This document shows, piece after piece, positions 1 through 7,899 of a stretch of 64,000 nt of DNA. The notes under the pieces are model-generated. The model had not been told where the DNA came from and ran no database searches. It saw only the letters and a list, made by a program, of their open reading frames with translations. The stretch's first letter is position 1; the number at the start of each line of letters is the position of its first letter. Source of the stretch: CAZRCZ01 sp964598765 (GTDB lineage: Bacteria; Sumerlaeota; Sumerlaeia; MVZB01; JAJFLK01); NCBI GenBank assembly GCA_964598765.1, contig CAZRCZ010000008.1, positions 62,001 through 126,000 of the forward strand. The letters are read 5' to 3'. Made by a program: the position numbers and the translations under genes.

Positions 1-305
1 TTGGCATAGGTGTTGTTCGGAACGACGCGCGCCGTGCCCGACGCCGACGCGCGGACGATCCAATTCGCGCTGACCATGTCAATTCCCGTGTGCAGGTCAA
101 TCCCGCCCAAATAGGTCGAACTGGAACTGCTGATGCAATCGCGGCAACCGTAAACTTGGGTGATCGTGGGGCTGTCCATCGGCCACTGGAAGGACTGTGA
201 GCGGGCGTTCTCATTGTTGAATATCCAGATGCTGAATCCGAGGAGCGCAAATGATGAGGTCCCAAGACGGTGCTTCAGACGAATGGCAAGGTTGGACAAA
301 CCCAT
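1..305 (-). CDS. M23 (LytM-type) metallopeptidase, 5' part only
   Basis: Read on the minus strand from an ATG at 303-305, the frame stays open for 101 codons to the window edge, so the C-terminal part is missing. The first 35 residues form a signal sequence: basic start, then a hydrophobic stretch around residues 18-29. At residues 72-76 the protein reads HTGID, which fits the HxGxD zinc-binding motif of the M23 family. It is followed by the usual 'V-x-A-x-A-x-G-T' beta strands. M23 enzymes are exported zinc endopeptidases that cut peptidoglycan cross-links. A CRDC pair at 54-57 may form a disulfide. The second half of the active site (HxH) lies outside the window, so activity cannot be judged. 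The family call is fairly sure; the exact role is not. Confidence 0.75.
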   Translation of the reverse strand, partial: MGLSNLAIRLKHRLGTSSFALLGFSIWIFNNENARSQSFQWPMDSPTITQVYGCRDCISSSSSTYLGGIDLHTGIDMVSANWIVRASASGTARVVPNNTYA

Positions 306-377
306 GACGAAACTTCCTTCGGCGGACGCGATGAGCCTTGAAAGAGACTCGCGCGGAAACCTGAACGCACGGACATT

Positions 378-395
378 TGTAACACATGATTTACA
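378..395. promoter_or_regulatory. Possible operator of the first XRE gene
   Basis: TGTAA and TTACA form an inverted repeat separated by 8 bases, just upstream of the preferred start at 422. This is a guess at an autoregulatory site; the arms are only 5 bases long. Confidence 0.25.
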
Positions 396-421
396 GAAGT
401 CAAGCAAAGGTTTCCCTTGCC

Positions 422-652
422 ATGCGCCATGCGCACAAACGACTCGGTCAAAAACTTCGCAGGTTCCGCGGCCCCCTGCCGCTCCGAATCTACGCCCGCA
501 AACTCGGAATTTCCCACACCACGCTCAACCGCTTGGAAATGGGCAAACAGAACGTCACGCTGGCGACCTTGGAAAAATTGAGCGAACGGCTCAAATGCAG
601 GATTGTGGACCTCTTGGCGGAGTCGGATCGGAAAACGGGCGGCGATAAATAA
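422..652 (+). CDS. Small XRE-family HTH regulator
   Basis: This 76-residue protein is almost entirely one helix-turn-helix domain of the Xre/Cro type. Residues about 20-63 contain the pattern A-R-K-L-G-I-S-H-T-T-L-N-R-L-E-M-G, typical of the recognition helix and following turn. An ATG at 386 is in frame, but it sits inside an imperfect inverted repeat (TGTAA-N8-TTACA, 378-395) that may be the operator, so I prefer the ATG at 422. It resembles the HTH protein encoded on the opposite strand at 840-1115: both share the order R-L-G-x-x-L-R-x-x-R-G and 'QNVTL-TL'. They are probably paralogues. The target is unknown; autoregulation is an inference. Confidence 0.7.
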   Translation: MRHAHKRLGQKLRRFRGPLPLRIYARKLGISHTTLNRLEMGKQNVTLATLEKLSERLKCRIVDLLAESDRKTGGDK

Positions 653-839
653 AAGACGACGGGGCGTTTGAGAGGGACGAGCCGCGCTTCCGCCATCGCT
701 TCGCAGGCCGGATGGTTCGCGTTCAAGGGTGAATCCGGTTGAGTCCAAAACCGCGCACCGTCCGACTGACTCAGATTCAACTTTTGACGGTTTTCGCTCT
801 TTGGCGGGGAGAGGCCGCGAATGCCGGCTTCCCGTCGCC

Positions 840-1115
840 TCAAGACCGCTTCTTTAACTTCTGAGTTCTCTTTTTCTTGGCCGGTACTTTCGGGCGTCGC
901 AGGGCGATTTCAGGCGCGTCCAGAAGTTCTCCGGCGTCGCACTGGAGGCGCAGACAAATGGTGAAGAGTGTTTCGAGCGTGACATTTTGCGCGCCGGTTT
1001 CGATTCGGTGAAGGGCTTTGAGCTGAAGTCCCAACCGGGGCGCGAATTCGCGGAGCGTGGCATCCCCCCGAAGGGTTCGCAAGCGTCGTCCGAGTCTTTT
1101 GGTGAAATCATTCAT
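840..1115 (-). CDS. Small XRE-family HTH regulator, paralogue
   Basis: The 91-residue product starts M-N-D-F-T-K-R-L-G and contains an Xre-type helix-turn-helix at residues about 17-60, followed by a very basic tail rich in Lys and Arg. A longer frame starts at 1166, but its first 17 codons run through the palindrome at 1138-1151, so the ATG at 1113-1115 is more likely. The gene is divergent from the acetyltransferase at 1226, and the only space between them holds that palindrome. This makes it a good candidate to repress itself and perhaps the acetyltransferase. It is related to the HTH protein at 422-652. No toxin-antitoxin partner is obvious. Confidence 0.7.
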   Translation of the reverse strand: MNDFTKRLGRRLRTLRGDATLREFAPRLGLQLKALHRIETGAQNVTLETLFTICLRLQCDAGELLDAPEIALRRPKVPAKKKRTQKLKKRS

Positions 1116-1134
1116 CGTAATCGTGAGTATTTTC

Positions 1135-1154
1135 TTGTGTCTTATAAGACAAAA
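1135..1154. promoter_or_regulatory. Palindromic operator between divergent genes
   Basis: TGTCTTATAAGACA (1138-1151) is a perfect 14-base palindrome. Skipping one mismatched pair, it extends two more base pairs on each side to 1135-1154. It lies between the divergent HTH gene (start 1115) and acetyltransferase gene (start 1226). Its centre, TATAAG, also resembles a -10 box, so a bound repressor would block RNA polymerase. The assignment to the neighbouring HTH protein is inferred from position. Confidence 0.55.
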
Positions 1155-1225
1155 TGTGCGATACAATTGCGTCGAAGTCGCGGGAAGCGCGGCCCGTTTT
1201 GCGCCTTCCTCGCCCGTTTGCTACA

Positions 1226-1789
1226 ATGACGACGGTTTCTCCCATTGCCGCACCAGCTCCTTCTCCCCGCCGATTCAAGGCGAGGGTTCGCGGGGAGAAC
1301 TTCGCCCTCCGCCCGATGGAGGAGGCCGACATCGGCCGCGCCGTCTCCCTCATCTGCAGGGCGATGAACGCGGACGAGGGGGGTTACGCCGCCCAAACTT
1401 TGCATCTTCATTTCACGAGCCGCAAGAGCGGAGTTGACGACGGACGCTTTCTTTACGTTCTTGGCGATGGAATCAAGATCGCCGGAGTGGCGGGACTGCA
1501 CCACGGCCCTTGGGGCCCGCCGGAGAACGTCTGGCTCTCATGGTTCGCGCTCGATCCCCGTTTTCAGAGGCAAGGTTTGGGATCGGCGATGCTTCAAGCC
1601 GTCATCCGCGAAGCCCGACGTAGCCATTTTATGAATCTCTACATCGAAACCTACTCGACTCCCGAATTCGCCCGCGCGCGGAAATTTTATCGCGCTCACG
1701 GATTCCGGCAAGTCGGACACATTCAATCCATCATGCCGACCGGCGGCGACGCGGTCGTCTTTTACAAATCGCTCATTGCTTCGGCATGA
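1226..1789 (+). CDS. GNAT-family N-acetyltransferase
   Basis: The protein (187 residues from the ATG at 1226) has the GNAT fold signature. The acetyl-CoA-binding motif A reads R-F-Q-R-Q-G-L-G-S-A-M-L at about residues 112-123, preceded by a strand 'NVWLSWFALDPRF', and motif B follows as 'NLYIETYSTPEFARARKFYRAHGF'-like sequence. These enzymes move an acetyl group from acetyl-CoA to an amine; the substrate cannot be read from sequence. An upstream in-frame ATG at 1154 overlaps the palindromic operator, so I prefer 1226. The stop codon overlaps the next gene's start as ATGA (1786-1789), indicating translational coupling. Confidence 0.8.
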   Translation: MTTVSPIAAPAPSPRRFKARVRGENFALRPMEEADIGRAVSLICRAMNADEGGYAAQTLHLHFTSRKSGVDDGRFLYVLGDGIKIAGVAGLHHGPWGPPENVWLSWFALDPRFQRQGLGSAMLQAVIREARRSHFMNLYIETYSTPEFARARKFYRAHGFRQVGHIQSIMPTGGDAVVFYKSLIASA

Positions 1790-2250
1790 AGGAAGTAATG
1801 CAGGATTGGATCGCGCGGCTTTTTTCCATGTTCGCCCGGCTGGTTTCCCCTTCCCTCCAAGGAACGTTGGAGCGGTGGGCGACGAACCTCGCCGGAGACG
1901 TTCCTCGCATCGGCGCGGCGTGGGTTGTCCGGTTCCGATACCCCACGCCGGATCGGAGCGCGCGCCCCTGCGCGATTGACGCGCGGCTTCATCAATTCGG
2001 ACGGCGCGTTTCGGGAATCGGCTTTGTGGAAGGCGAACCGGGCGATCCGTTCCGCTATGAGGGATTTATCCGGCGCAATGTTTTCTTCGGGACGTTCCGA
2101 CGAAACGACCCGCATGTCTTGGCCGGAATCGGCGTGTTCGTTCTGAAGATCGCGGCGGATTCGCGCCAAATGACGGGGCGGTGCGCGTGGTATCAGAGTC
2201 AAGTGGACGGGGTTTGGCCTTCAAGGTTTCTCTGGCGGCGCAGGAGTTGA
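1786..2250 (+). CDS. Conserved-looking protein of unknown function
   Basis: This 154-residue protein begins inside the stop codon of the acetyltransferase gene (ATGA overlap), so the two are probably made together. The N-terminal 30 residues are amphipathic and rich in Phe, Leu and Met, perhaps membrane-associated. The rest looks like a small beta domain with repeated aromatic-Gly patterns (Y-E-G-F-I-R-R-N-V-F-F-G-T and later G-R-C-A-W-Y-Q-S) ending in 'SRFLWRRRS'. I do not recognise the family. Coding is supported by the coupled start and the sensible composition, but not by a known domain. Confidence 0.55.
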   Translation: MKEVMQDWIARLFSMFARLVSPSLQGTLERWATNLAGDVPRIGAAWVVRFRYPTPDRSARPCAIDARLHQFGRRVSGIGFVEGEPGDPFRYEGFIRRNVFFGTFRRNDPHVLAGIGVFVLKIAADSRQMTGRCAWYQSQVDGVWPSRFLWRRRS

Positions 2251-2275
2251 ATGTCATCCCCTCGCGCTTCCCCAT

Positions 2276-2303
2276 TTGACGAATTTCGCGGGTCTGGTAA
2301 GTT
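2276..2303 (+). promoter_or_regulatory. Promoter of the ArdC-like gene
   Basis: TTGACG and TAAGTT are separated by 16 bases. The same arrangement, in a similar sequence context, lies upstream of the ParB-like gene at 5273-5300. The start codon is about 140 bases downstream, so the mRNA has a long leader. Confidence 0.5.
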
Positions 2304-2391
2304 GAAGCCAGACCCCTTTTGATCCTTTCATTTCATTCCCCCACCCCCGAACGGGTGAAAAAGGAACCGTGCGTTGTCTTCGCTCGTGGCG

Positions 2392-2434
2392 CGTCTTCGC
2401 CGCCTCGTTGTCCGAGGCCGCGAATCATCGCACC
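2392..2434 (+). repeat. Leader block shared with the ParB-like gene
   Basis: A segment beginning CGTCTTCGCCGCC and ending in CCGCGAATC plus a few bases recurs at 5440-5481 at almost the same distance from the next start codon. It may be a regulatory element in the mRNA leader or a trace of duplication. Confidence 0.45.
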
Positions 2435-2450
2435 ATGAGAGGAGAAACCC

Positions 2451-3398
2451 ATGAGTTCAACAACAGTCATGCCCACCCCGACGCGGGCCGACAAGGTTCG
2501 TCAAGCCAAACAAACGCTTGAGGAGCACGTTCAATCCTTGGCCGAACAGATGCGCCAAGGGAAATCCGAAAACCTGATCCGCTATCTGGAGTTCAGCGCG
2601 CAATTCCATCATTATTCGTTCGGCAACATCTTGTTGGCGATTTGCCAGCGAAGCGGGATCACCCGTTTGGCTGGGCTTCGCCAATGGAACAAACTCGGTC
2701 GGCGGGTGAAGGCTGGCGAGCGGGGCATGATGATTCTTGCTCCAATGGCCGTCTGGAACCGCCCCAAGGAAGAAGCCGAGCCCGCTTCCGAGGAGGAGAC
2801 GATCGAGAGCGAGCGGGAGGAGACGCGTGAGAAAGTCACGATCTTCAAACCCGTTTACGTCTTTGACGTTTCGCAGACCGAGGGGGCGGAACTTCCCGCC
2901 TTGGTCCTTGCGACCGGGGACGCCGATACGGTTCTGCCCGCCTTGAAGGAGGCGGTGCGCGAGGCGGACATTGCTCTGGAGGAATTGGATTGGACGCCGG
3001 GATCGGCCACGGCGCACGGCGCGTCCTACGGGGGACGGATCGTCATTCGGCGCGATCTGAATTCCGCCGAGGCGTTCCTGACGCTCGCGCATGAGTTCGC
3101 CCACGAACTTTTGCACTGGCCCAAGGACGGGACATCGGAAGCCTCGCGCGGCGTTGGCAAAGAACCGAACAAGACGATCCGCGAGACCGAAGCCGAAGCG
3201 GCGGCGTTTGTCGTTTGCCGCCATTTCGGAATTACGGCGAATGCCTCGGATTATCTTTTGCTCTACGACTCCAATTCCCACGTTCTTCTTTCCCGCTTGG
3301 AGACGATTCGGCGGACGGCGGCGCGGATCATCGGGGAGATCGAGCGAACGCTCGGAATCGCCGATCCATCCCCCGGCGGGGATCGAGCTTCGGATTGA
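2451..3398 (+). CDS. ArdC-like antirestriction protein with zincin domain
   Basis: The 315-residue product has two parts. Residues about 15-105 match the ArdC N-terminal single-strand DNA-binding domain, including 'FHHYSFGNILLA' and 'GLRQWNKLGRRVKAGERG'. After an acidic linker, residues about 175-260 form a metallopeptidase-like domain with the zinc motif H-E-F-A-H-E at about 219-224 and a downstream acidic helix (E-T-E-A-E-A-A-A-F-V-V). ArdC proteins are typical of plasmids and integrative elements and protect incoming DNA from restriction. The start has a good ribosome binding site (GAGAGGAG). The gene has its own promoter and a hairpin terminator, and it lies two genes upstream of a ParB-like gene, which also suggests a mobile element. 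Confidence 0.8.
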   Translation: MSSTTVMPTPTRADKVRQAKQTLEEHVQSLAEQMRQGKSENLIRYLEFSAQFHHYSFGNILLAICQRSGITRLAGLRQWNKLGRRVKAGERGMMILAPMAVWNRPKEEAEPASEEETIESEREETREKVTIFKPVYVFDVSQTEGAELPALVLATGDADTVLPALKEAVREADIALEELDWTPGSATAHGASYGGRIVIRRDLNSAEAFLTLAHEFAHELLHWPKDGTSEASRGVGKEPNKTIRETEAEAAAFVVCRHFGITANASDYLLLYDSNSHVLLSRLETIRRTAARIIGEIERTLGIADPSPGGDRASD

Positions 3399-3400
3399 TC

Positions 3401-3440
3401 GAGACGGCCTTCTTGCTTGGAAGGCCGTCTCTTGCTATCT
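3401..3440 (+). terminator. Hairpin terminator after the ArdC-like gene
   Basis: GAGACGGCCTTC (3401-3412) pairs perfectly with GAAGGCCGTCTC (3420-3431) around a 7-base loop, followed by a weak T-rich tail. It begins 3 bases after the stop codon. The ParB-like gene ends with a similar GACGG hairpin. Confidence 0.7.
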
Positions 3441-3476
3441 TCCCTCACCATTAAGAGGAACTCCGACCGCGCGGAA

Positions 3477-5210
3477 ATGCAAGGGATGGAACCGGAATCT
3501 GAACAACACGACTCGCCCGACGCTCAAGAGCGGCGCTGGCACGCCAACATCGGCGGAAAGAAAGAGGGGCCGTTCAACGACGCGGAGATGGACCGGCTTG
3601 CGGCGACGGGCAGGCTGAGCCTAAAGACTCAGGTATGGAAGTCCGGGATGCCCGCATGGCTCCCTTGCGCGTCCATTCCGGAATTGGCCCGGCTTATCCA
3701 AAATCGCCAACCCTTCCACGGCGATCCTTGGGCGGGTTTCCGTCCCATCATTTCGCTGATTGGCAAGTTCAAGGATGGGGTCTTTGATTTTGTCCGGCGT
3801 CGAATCGGGGCGCGCCACGTCGCCTTCCTTGCGATCATCCTTGCGCTCGGCGCGTCGGCTTGGGTTTGGCGCGCATATTTCTACACGCCGCCGCACGACG
3901 ATTTGGTTTCGCTTTTCGCCGCCGAAACGAGCGGCGTAGCGGGGGAAATCGCCAAGGTTGAAAAACGCGGTCCCTCATATTTTCTGACGCAGAAGCAAAA
4001 CGGCGCGTGGGGAACCGCCGAGCCGGTCCGTCCGATGAAGAAAAAGGAGTTCACCGAATTGTTCGGCAAAGAGTGGCGCGAGGCCAAACCGGCGGGGCTT
4101 GTCAACGCCGACGGAAAGACCGCGATCTTGAGGGTGAAGGAGGGTTGGAGCAACGGGGAGTTCACCTGCGCGACGGGTTACTTTCTCATGAGGCCTTCCG
4201 GGCCGACGCAATTGACGAAGACCGAAGTGAAGACGCTGGCATTGCCCTCATTGGCGAAGAAGTCGCCCACGCCGTCGCCAACGACGGTGGAAGTTGCCGC
4301 CAATTTGGCGAGCGGAGCGGACAAGGCCGGCGAGGAATCGGGAGCGGCGTCCCCGCCGGAGAAGGAATCTCTCCCGCGCTCATCGGAAAAGATGGACGCG
4401 CTCCAAAGTCCGGAAGCTGAACCGAGAAAGAATCGTGAAATTGCCGAGGCGAATCCCAAGGGGGCGGACAAAAAAGTTGAATCCTCTGATTCCTCGCAAG
4501 GCGGTTCCGGCGACGAGGCGGCACACGAATCCGAACGATCAAGGACGACACATTCACCGATGAGCCGAGACACCGAATATCCCGAACTCCCAAATCCGAG
4601 CAGGGCGAACAAGGGGGAGAACCCGGCAAGCGAGGATCGTCCCGCCGTCAAGACGCCGAAACCTTCCCCCGTCGTTGCAGTGAAAACGAAAGCCGTTTCT
4701 CTCTCGTCCGCTCAGGAAAAACCGCCCGAATCGCCGCCCGTTGGAAAAATGGAGATTCCGACCGCTCCGAAAACGATCCAACTCGAAGCGGTGAAATTGG
4801 AACGCAACAACGTCCGCCAAGGGGAAACGATCAAGGCCGGGATCGCCGTCACGAACCTGCAACGACGCCTACAATTCCGCAGACTCGATTCCGTGCTGGC
4901 CCTCCAGAACGGACGCTACGTTGAGATCGCGCCGCCGAGGGCGCAGGATTTCTTTGTCGATCCCCCCGGAGGAATCGCAACGGCGACGTTCAGCTTCGGC
5001 CTCCATTCCGCCCCCGGTCTTTATCGGCTCCATTCTTCCCTGACCTGTCTTGACGACCCCGCTCAGCCGTCGCTTGAGTGCGATTACGATCTTGAGGTGA
5101 CGGGATTGAGCAATCCCCTGAAAGGCAAAAGCGGCCGCTTGGGCCGGCTTCTCGACAAAGTCGGCGAGGGTTTGGAAAATTTGGGCGTTCAAGTGCAGGT
5201 CAACCCGTAG
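3477..5210 (+). CDS. GYF-domain membrane protein with Ig-like C-terminus
   Basis: From the ATG at 3477 the product is 577 residues (a second ATG at 3486 is also possible; an upstream TTG lies inside the terminator and is unlikely). Residues 20-75 are a GYF_2-type domain with the diagnostic 'GPF' and 'VWKSGMPAW' motifs, normally a cytoplasmic protein-binding module. A single transmembrane helix follows at about 114-132. Residues about 250-430 are low-complexity, rich in Pro, Ser, Glu and Lys. The last 120 residues look like an immunoglobulin-like beta sandwich starting at 'NNVRQGETI'. This would place the Ig domain outside the membrane. Function is unknown; the position between ArdC and ParB genes ties it to the same element. 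Confidence 0.65.
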   Translation: MQGMEPESEQHDSPDAQERRWHANIGGKKEGPFNDAEMDRLAATGRLSLKTQVWKSGMPAWLPCASIPELARLIQNRQPFHGDPWAGFRPIISLIGKFKDGVFDFVRRRIGARHVAFLAIILALGASAWVWRAYFYTPPHDDLVSLFAAETSGVAGEIAKVEKRGPSYFLTQKQNGAWGTAEPVRPMKKKEFTELFGKEWREAKPAGLVNADGKTAILRVKEGWSNGEFTCATGYFLMRPSGPTQLTKTEVKTLALPSLAKKSPTPSPTTVEVAANLASGADKAGEESGAASPPEKESLPRSSEKMDALQSPEAEPRKNREIAEANPKGADKKVESSDSSQGGSGDEAAHESERSRTTHSPMSRDTEYPELPNPSRANKGENPASEDRPAVKTPKPSPVVAVKTKAVSLSSAQEKPPESPPVGKMEIPTAPKTIQLEAVKLERNNVRQGETIKAGIAVTNLQRRLQFRRLDSVLALQNGRYVEIAPPRAQDFFVDPPGGIATATFSFGLHSAPGLYRLHSSLTCLDDPAQPSLECDYDLEVTGLSNPLKGKSGRLGRLLDKVGEGLENLGVQVQVNP

Positions 5211-5272
5211 AAGAATCCCTACCCTCACGGAGGGCTGATCGGCGTCGTCTATTTACAAACTCCCGCGCGCAT

Positions 5273-5300
5273 TTGACAGATTCCGCAATTTTGCTAGGGT
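5273..5300 (+). promoter_or_regulatory. Promoter of the ParB-like gene
   Basis: A perfect TTGACA (5273-5278) and TAGGGT (5295-5300) are separated by 16 bases, mirroring the promoter at 2276-2303. About 190 bases of leader follow before the start codon. Confidence 0.55.
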
Positions 5301-5439
5301 GGGGTCAGACGCCGTCCCCCTTTCCTTTTTCCATCTCCAATTCACGTCTTATTTCCCACCCCATGGGCGGAGGCGCAGTTCCTTCACATCCCCGATTTGG
5401 CCTTGGTTTTCCTCGCGTTCAATCCCCCCTTTGCGAGGT

Positions 5440-5481
5440 GTCTTCGCCGCCCCATTATCTGGGACCGCGAATCCTCACCCC
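5440..5481 (+). repeat. Leader block shared with the ArdC-like gene
   Basis: Second copy of the leader block at 2392-2434, beginning GTCTTCGCCGCC and containing ACCGCGAATC. The spacing to the AGGAG ribosome binding site is similar in both places. Confidence 0.45.
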
Positions 5482-5498
5482 GCAAAAGGAGAAGAAAC

Positions 5499-7433
5499 AT
5501 GAAAAAAGAAGACCCATCGGTCAAACCGATCGGGAAATCCGCGTTGCTGGAACTGGACGCTCTGGTTCCGGCGACTTCCAACCGCGAGATCCGCAAGGAC
5601 GCCGACCTGAAAGGATTGGCGACGAGCATCGCCGAGGTCGGACTCATTTATCCGATCGTCGTCAAGGCCGATCCCGACCATGACGGACACTACCGGATCA
5701 TCGCGGGCGAGCGCCGCTGGCGCGCGTTGAAACTTTTGAAGAAGGAATCCGCCCCGTGCGTCATTCTTTCGAACAAGGAGGAGGACGGACGGGCCGAGGT
5801 GATGCGCGTGGTCGAAAACCACCAGCGCAAGAACCTCGAACCCTTGGAGGAGGCCGCCGCCGTCCGGGCGTTGCTCGACGGCGGTCTTGAACCCGAGACC
5901 GTCGCCCGTTCGCTCGGGCGAAGCCGGGCGTGGGTCGCTCGGCGATCGAGCCTCACCGAACTGTCCGACGATTGGCTGAAGGAGATCCGCGATTGCGAAG
6001 GCAAAATCTCCATCTGGCCCCCAAGCCATCTGGAGGTTGTCGCCCGATTCCCGCAAGAGGTTCAAAACCGAATGCTGGAGAACTGGCGGGGTTCGTGGCG
6101 AAGCCACGTTCCCTCGGTCCGCGACTTGGAGGAGGTGACCGGGCGGTTTTTCCGCCAACTCTCCGCCGCGCCGTGGACGATGGAGGACGCGACGCTTTGT
6201 CCGCGGGCCGGGACGTGCTCGACCTGCCCCAAGCGTTCCTCGCGCATTCCCGATCTCTTTCCCGACGAGATTCCCGACGCCGAGGGGCGGCCCCTGTCGG
6301 GCGACCAATGCCTTGATCCCCAATGCTGGGAGGCCAAGGCGGTCGCGTTCGTCAAGCGCCGCGCCGAGGAGCTACGCCGCGAGCATCCCAATTTGATCCT
6401 TCTTAACGGCGCGAATCACGTCGAGGCGGGAAGGGCGAAAAGCGCGCTCGGTTCGGGAGCGATCGTCGAGCCTTGGGAAGCGGTCGCCTGCAAGAAGGGC
6501 GACAAGGGGGCCAAACCCGCCCTTGTGGTCCACGGCCCGGGACTGGGCAAACTCAAGTGGGTGCAACTCACCGACGAAGAGTCACCCGCTCGCAAGGGTC
6601 GAACGCGCGACGCCCAATCCCAAGTCGGAGGTCCGCCCCCCGAAAAAACGCTTGAAATGAAACGGGAAGCTTACGACAAGCGCCGGCGTCAGGTCGTCAT
6701 TGACGCAGTGAAGGCCAAACTGGAGGCCATCGCCGTCGAAACCGATCCGGAGAAAGTTCTCAGTTTGGAAGGAGGCCCAGCGCTGGTCGGCGGCGCGTTC
6801 ATCGTCAAGACCCTCTGCCTTCTGAATGCTCTGCTCAACAGCCAAGGCTGGCGCAGGAGGATTCAGGACGGCGGGTTCCGAATGCCGGACGACCTGCCTT
6901 GGGACATGATTCAATCTTGGGACGGCGCGCTCGCCGACAAGAAGGAACTCGGTCCCAAGGACAAGCTGAAACTCCTTTACGGCGTTTGTTGGGAACTTCT
7001 CCAAACGGCGATTCCGGTTTGGGCGTCGCGTCTGACCTTGACGGGGGGAGACCGCGACAACGATCTCCACTACGCCGAGGCCGGGCGGATTTGCGCCATG
7101 TTGGGATTTGATCTTTCCAATCTCCGGGCCGAGGCCGCGGGGGCAATCCCCTACGCCAAGGCGTGGGCCAAGGAGGTCACGGACGATTGGGCCGCGACCC
7201 GACCGACGACGCCCGACGGCTTGCAGGCCGGAAGGGATGGAGCGAAGGAATCATCGGAACAGGATGAATCCGCGCCCGACCAAACCGGACCCCAATCGGA
7301 ATCGGAATCCATCTCGGAATCCGAATCTCCGAACCCTGTTCGGAAAACGCGACGACGGAAACGCGAAAGGCCCAAGCGGTTTCGCGCTCGCGCCCGAAAA
7401 GACTCGCGCCACACCCCGCGAGCGGCCCGATGA
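5499..7433 (+). CDS. ParB/RepB-like DNA-binding protein with Cys-rich extension
   Basis: The 644-residue product starts at an ATG with the binding site AAAAGGAG; an in-frame start at 5397 lies in the leader and is rejected. Residues 15-115 are the ParB N-terminal (CTPase-type) domain, with G-E-R-R-W-R-A at 70-76 and E-N-H-Q-R-K-N-L at 106-113. A helix-turn-helix follows at about 118-160. Residues about 230-280 hold clustered cysteines (C-P-R-A-G-T-C-S-T-C and C-L-D-P-Q-C-W), probably a zinc site. About 300 further residues end in a very basic tail. Chromosomal ParB is usually about 300 residues, so this is the long plasmid/element type. No ParA is present here. Confidence 0.8.
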   Translation: MKKEDPSVKPIGKSALLELDALVPATSNREIRKDADLKGLATSIAEVGLIYPIVVKADPDHDGHYRIIAGERRWRALKLLKKESAPCVILSNKEEDGRAEVMRVVENHQRKNLEPLEEAAAVRALLDGGLEPETVARSLGRSRAWVARRSSLTELSDDWLKEIRDCEGKISIWPPSHLEVVARFPQEVQNRMLENWRGSWRSHVPSVRDLEEVTGRFFRQLSAAPWTMEDATLCPRAGTCSTCPKRSSRIPDLFPDEIPDAEGRPLSGDQCLDPQCWEAKAVAFVKRRAEELRREHPNLILLNGANHVEAGRAKSALGSGAIVEPWEAVACKKGDKGAKPALVVHGPGLGKLKWVQLTDEESPARKGRTRDAQSQVGGPPPEKTLEMKREAYDKRRRQVVIDAVKAKLEAIAVETDPEKVLSLEGGPALVGGAFIVKTLCLLNALLNSQGWRRRIQDGGFRMPDDLPWDMIQSWDGALADKKELGPKDKLKLLYGVCWELLQTAIPVWASRLTLTGGDRDNDLHYAEAGRICAMLGFDLSNLRAEAAGAIPYAKAWAKEVTDDWAATRPTTPDGLQAGRDGAKESSEQDESAPDQTGPQSESESISESESPNPVRKTRRRKRERPKRFRARARKDSRHTPRAAR

Positions 7434-7458
7434 TCGGATGAAAACGACAACGGGCACA

Positions 7459-7497
7459 GACGGCTTCTCCACCAAGGGAAGCCGTCTTTTTATTTTT
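7459..7497 (+). terminator. Intrinsic terminator after the ParB-like gene
   Basis: GACGGCTTC (7459-7467) pairs with GAAGCCGTC (7478-7486) and is followed by TTTTTATTTTT. This is a strong Rho-independent terminator. Confidence 0.8.
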
Positions 7498-7899
7498 CCA
7501 AATCCCCGCCCAAACGGGTGAAGAAGGAAACGGGGACTAATTTTCACACCGTCATTTGAAGACTTGGATCGTTCTTCACTCTTGCGGTTAATTTTCCTCA
7601 AAACCTTTTCAAATACCTCTTGCCTTTCCCGTTTTCGCGGCGTAAAGATGCGCGCGTTGTCCGCTCCCGTTGTTTTTTTGCGCGTTGCTCCCGCCGAGAA
7701 AAATTGAAGGGCTCCCGCCGAAGATCCTGCCGTGCCGGAGACTTGGCGAGGGCGGGATCGCGATGGACGGGGAATAGCGAGAATAGGTGTTTTCACCTCT
7801 TGGAAACCGTTTCACCGTCGAGGGATGCTTGGGGCGCGTTTGGCGGCGACGAGCCAAAGGCTTGTTTCGGAAAAGGGAATCAGGGAGAGTTTCCATTCG
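7498..7899. other. Intergenic leader of the giant toxin-like gene
   Basis: About 400 bases without a convincing gene. A frame upstream of 7900 is open but has odd composition and no signal peptide. The segment at 7514-7532 (ACGGGTGAAGAAGGAAACG) resembles one at 2351-2369 upstream of the ArdC-like gene. AT-rich DNA around 7545-7615 probably holds the promoter, but I cannot name one pair of boxes with confidence. Confidence 0.4.
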
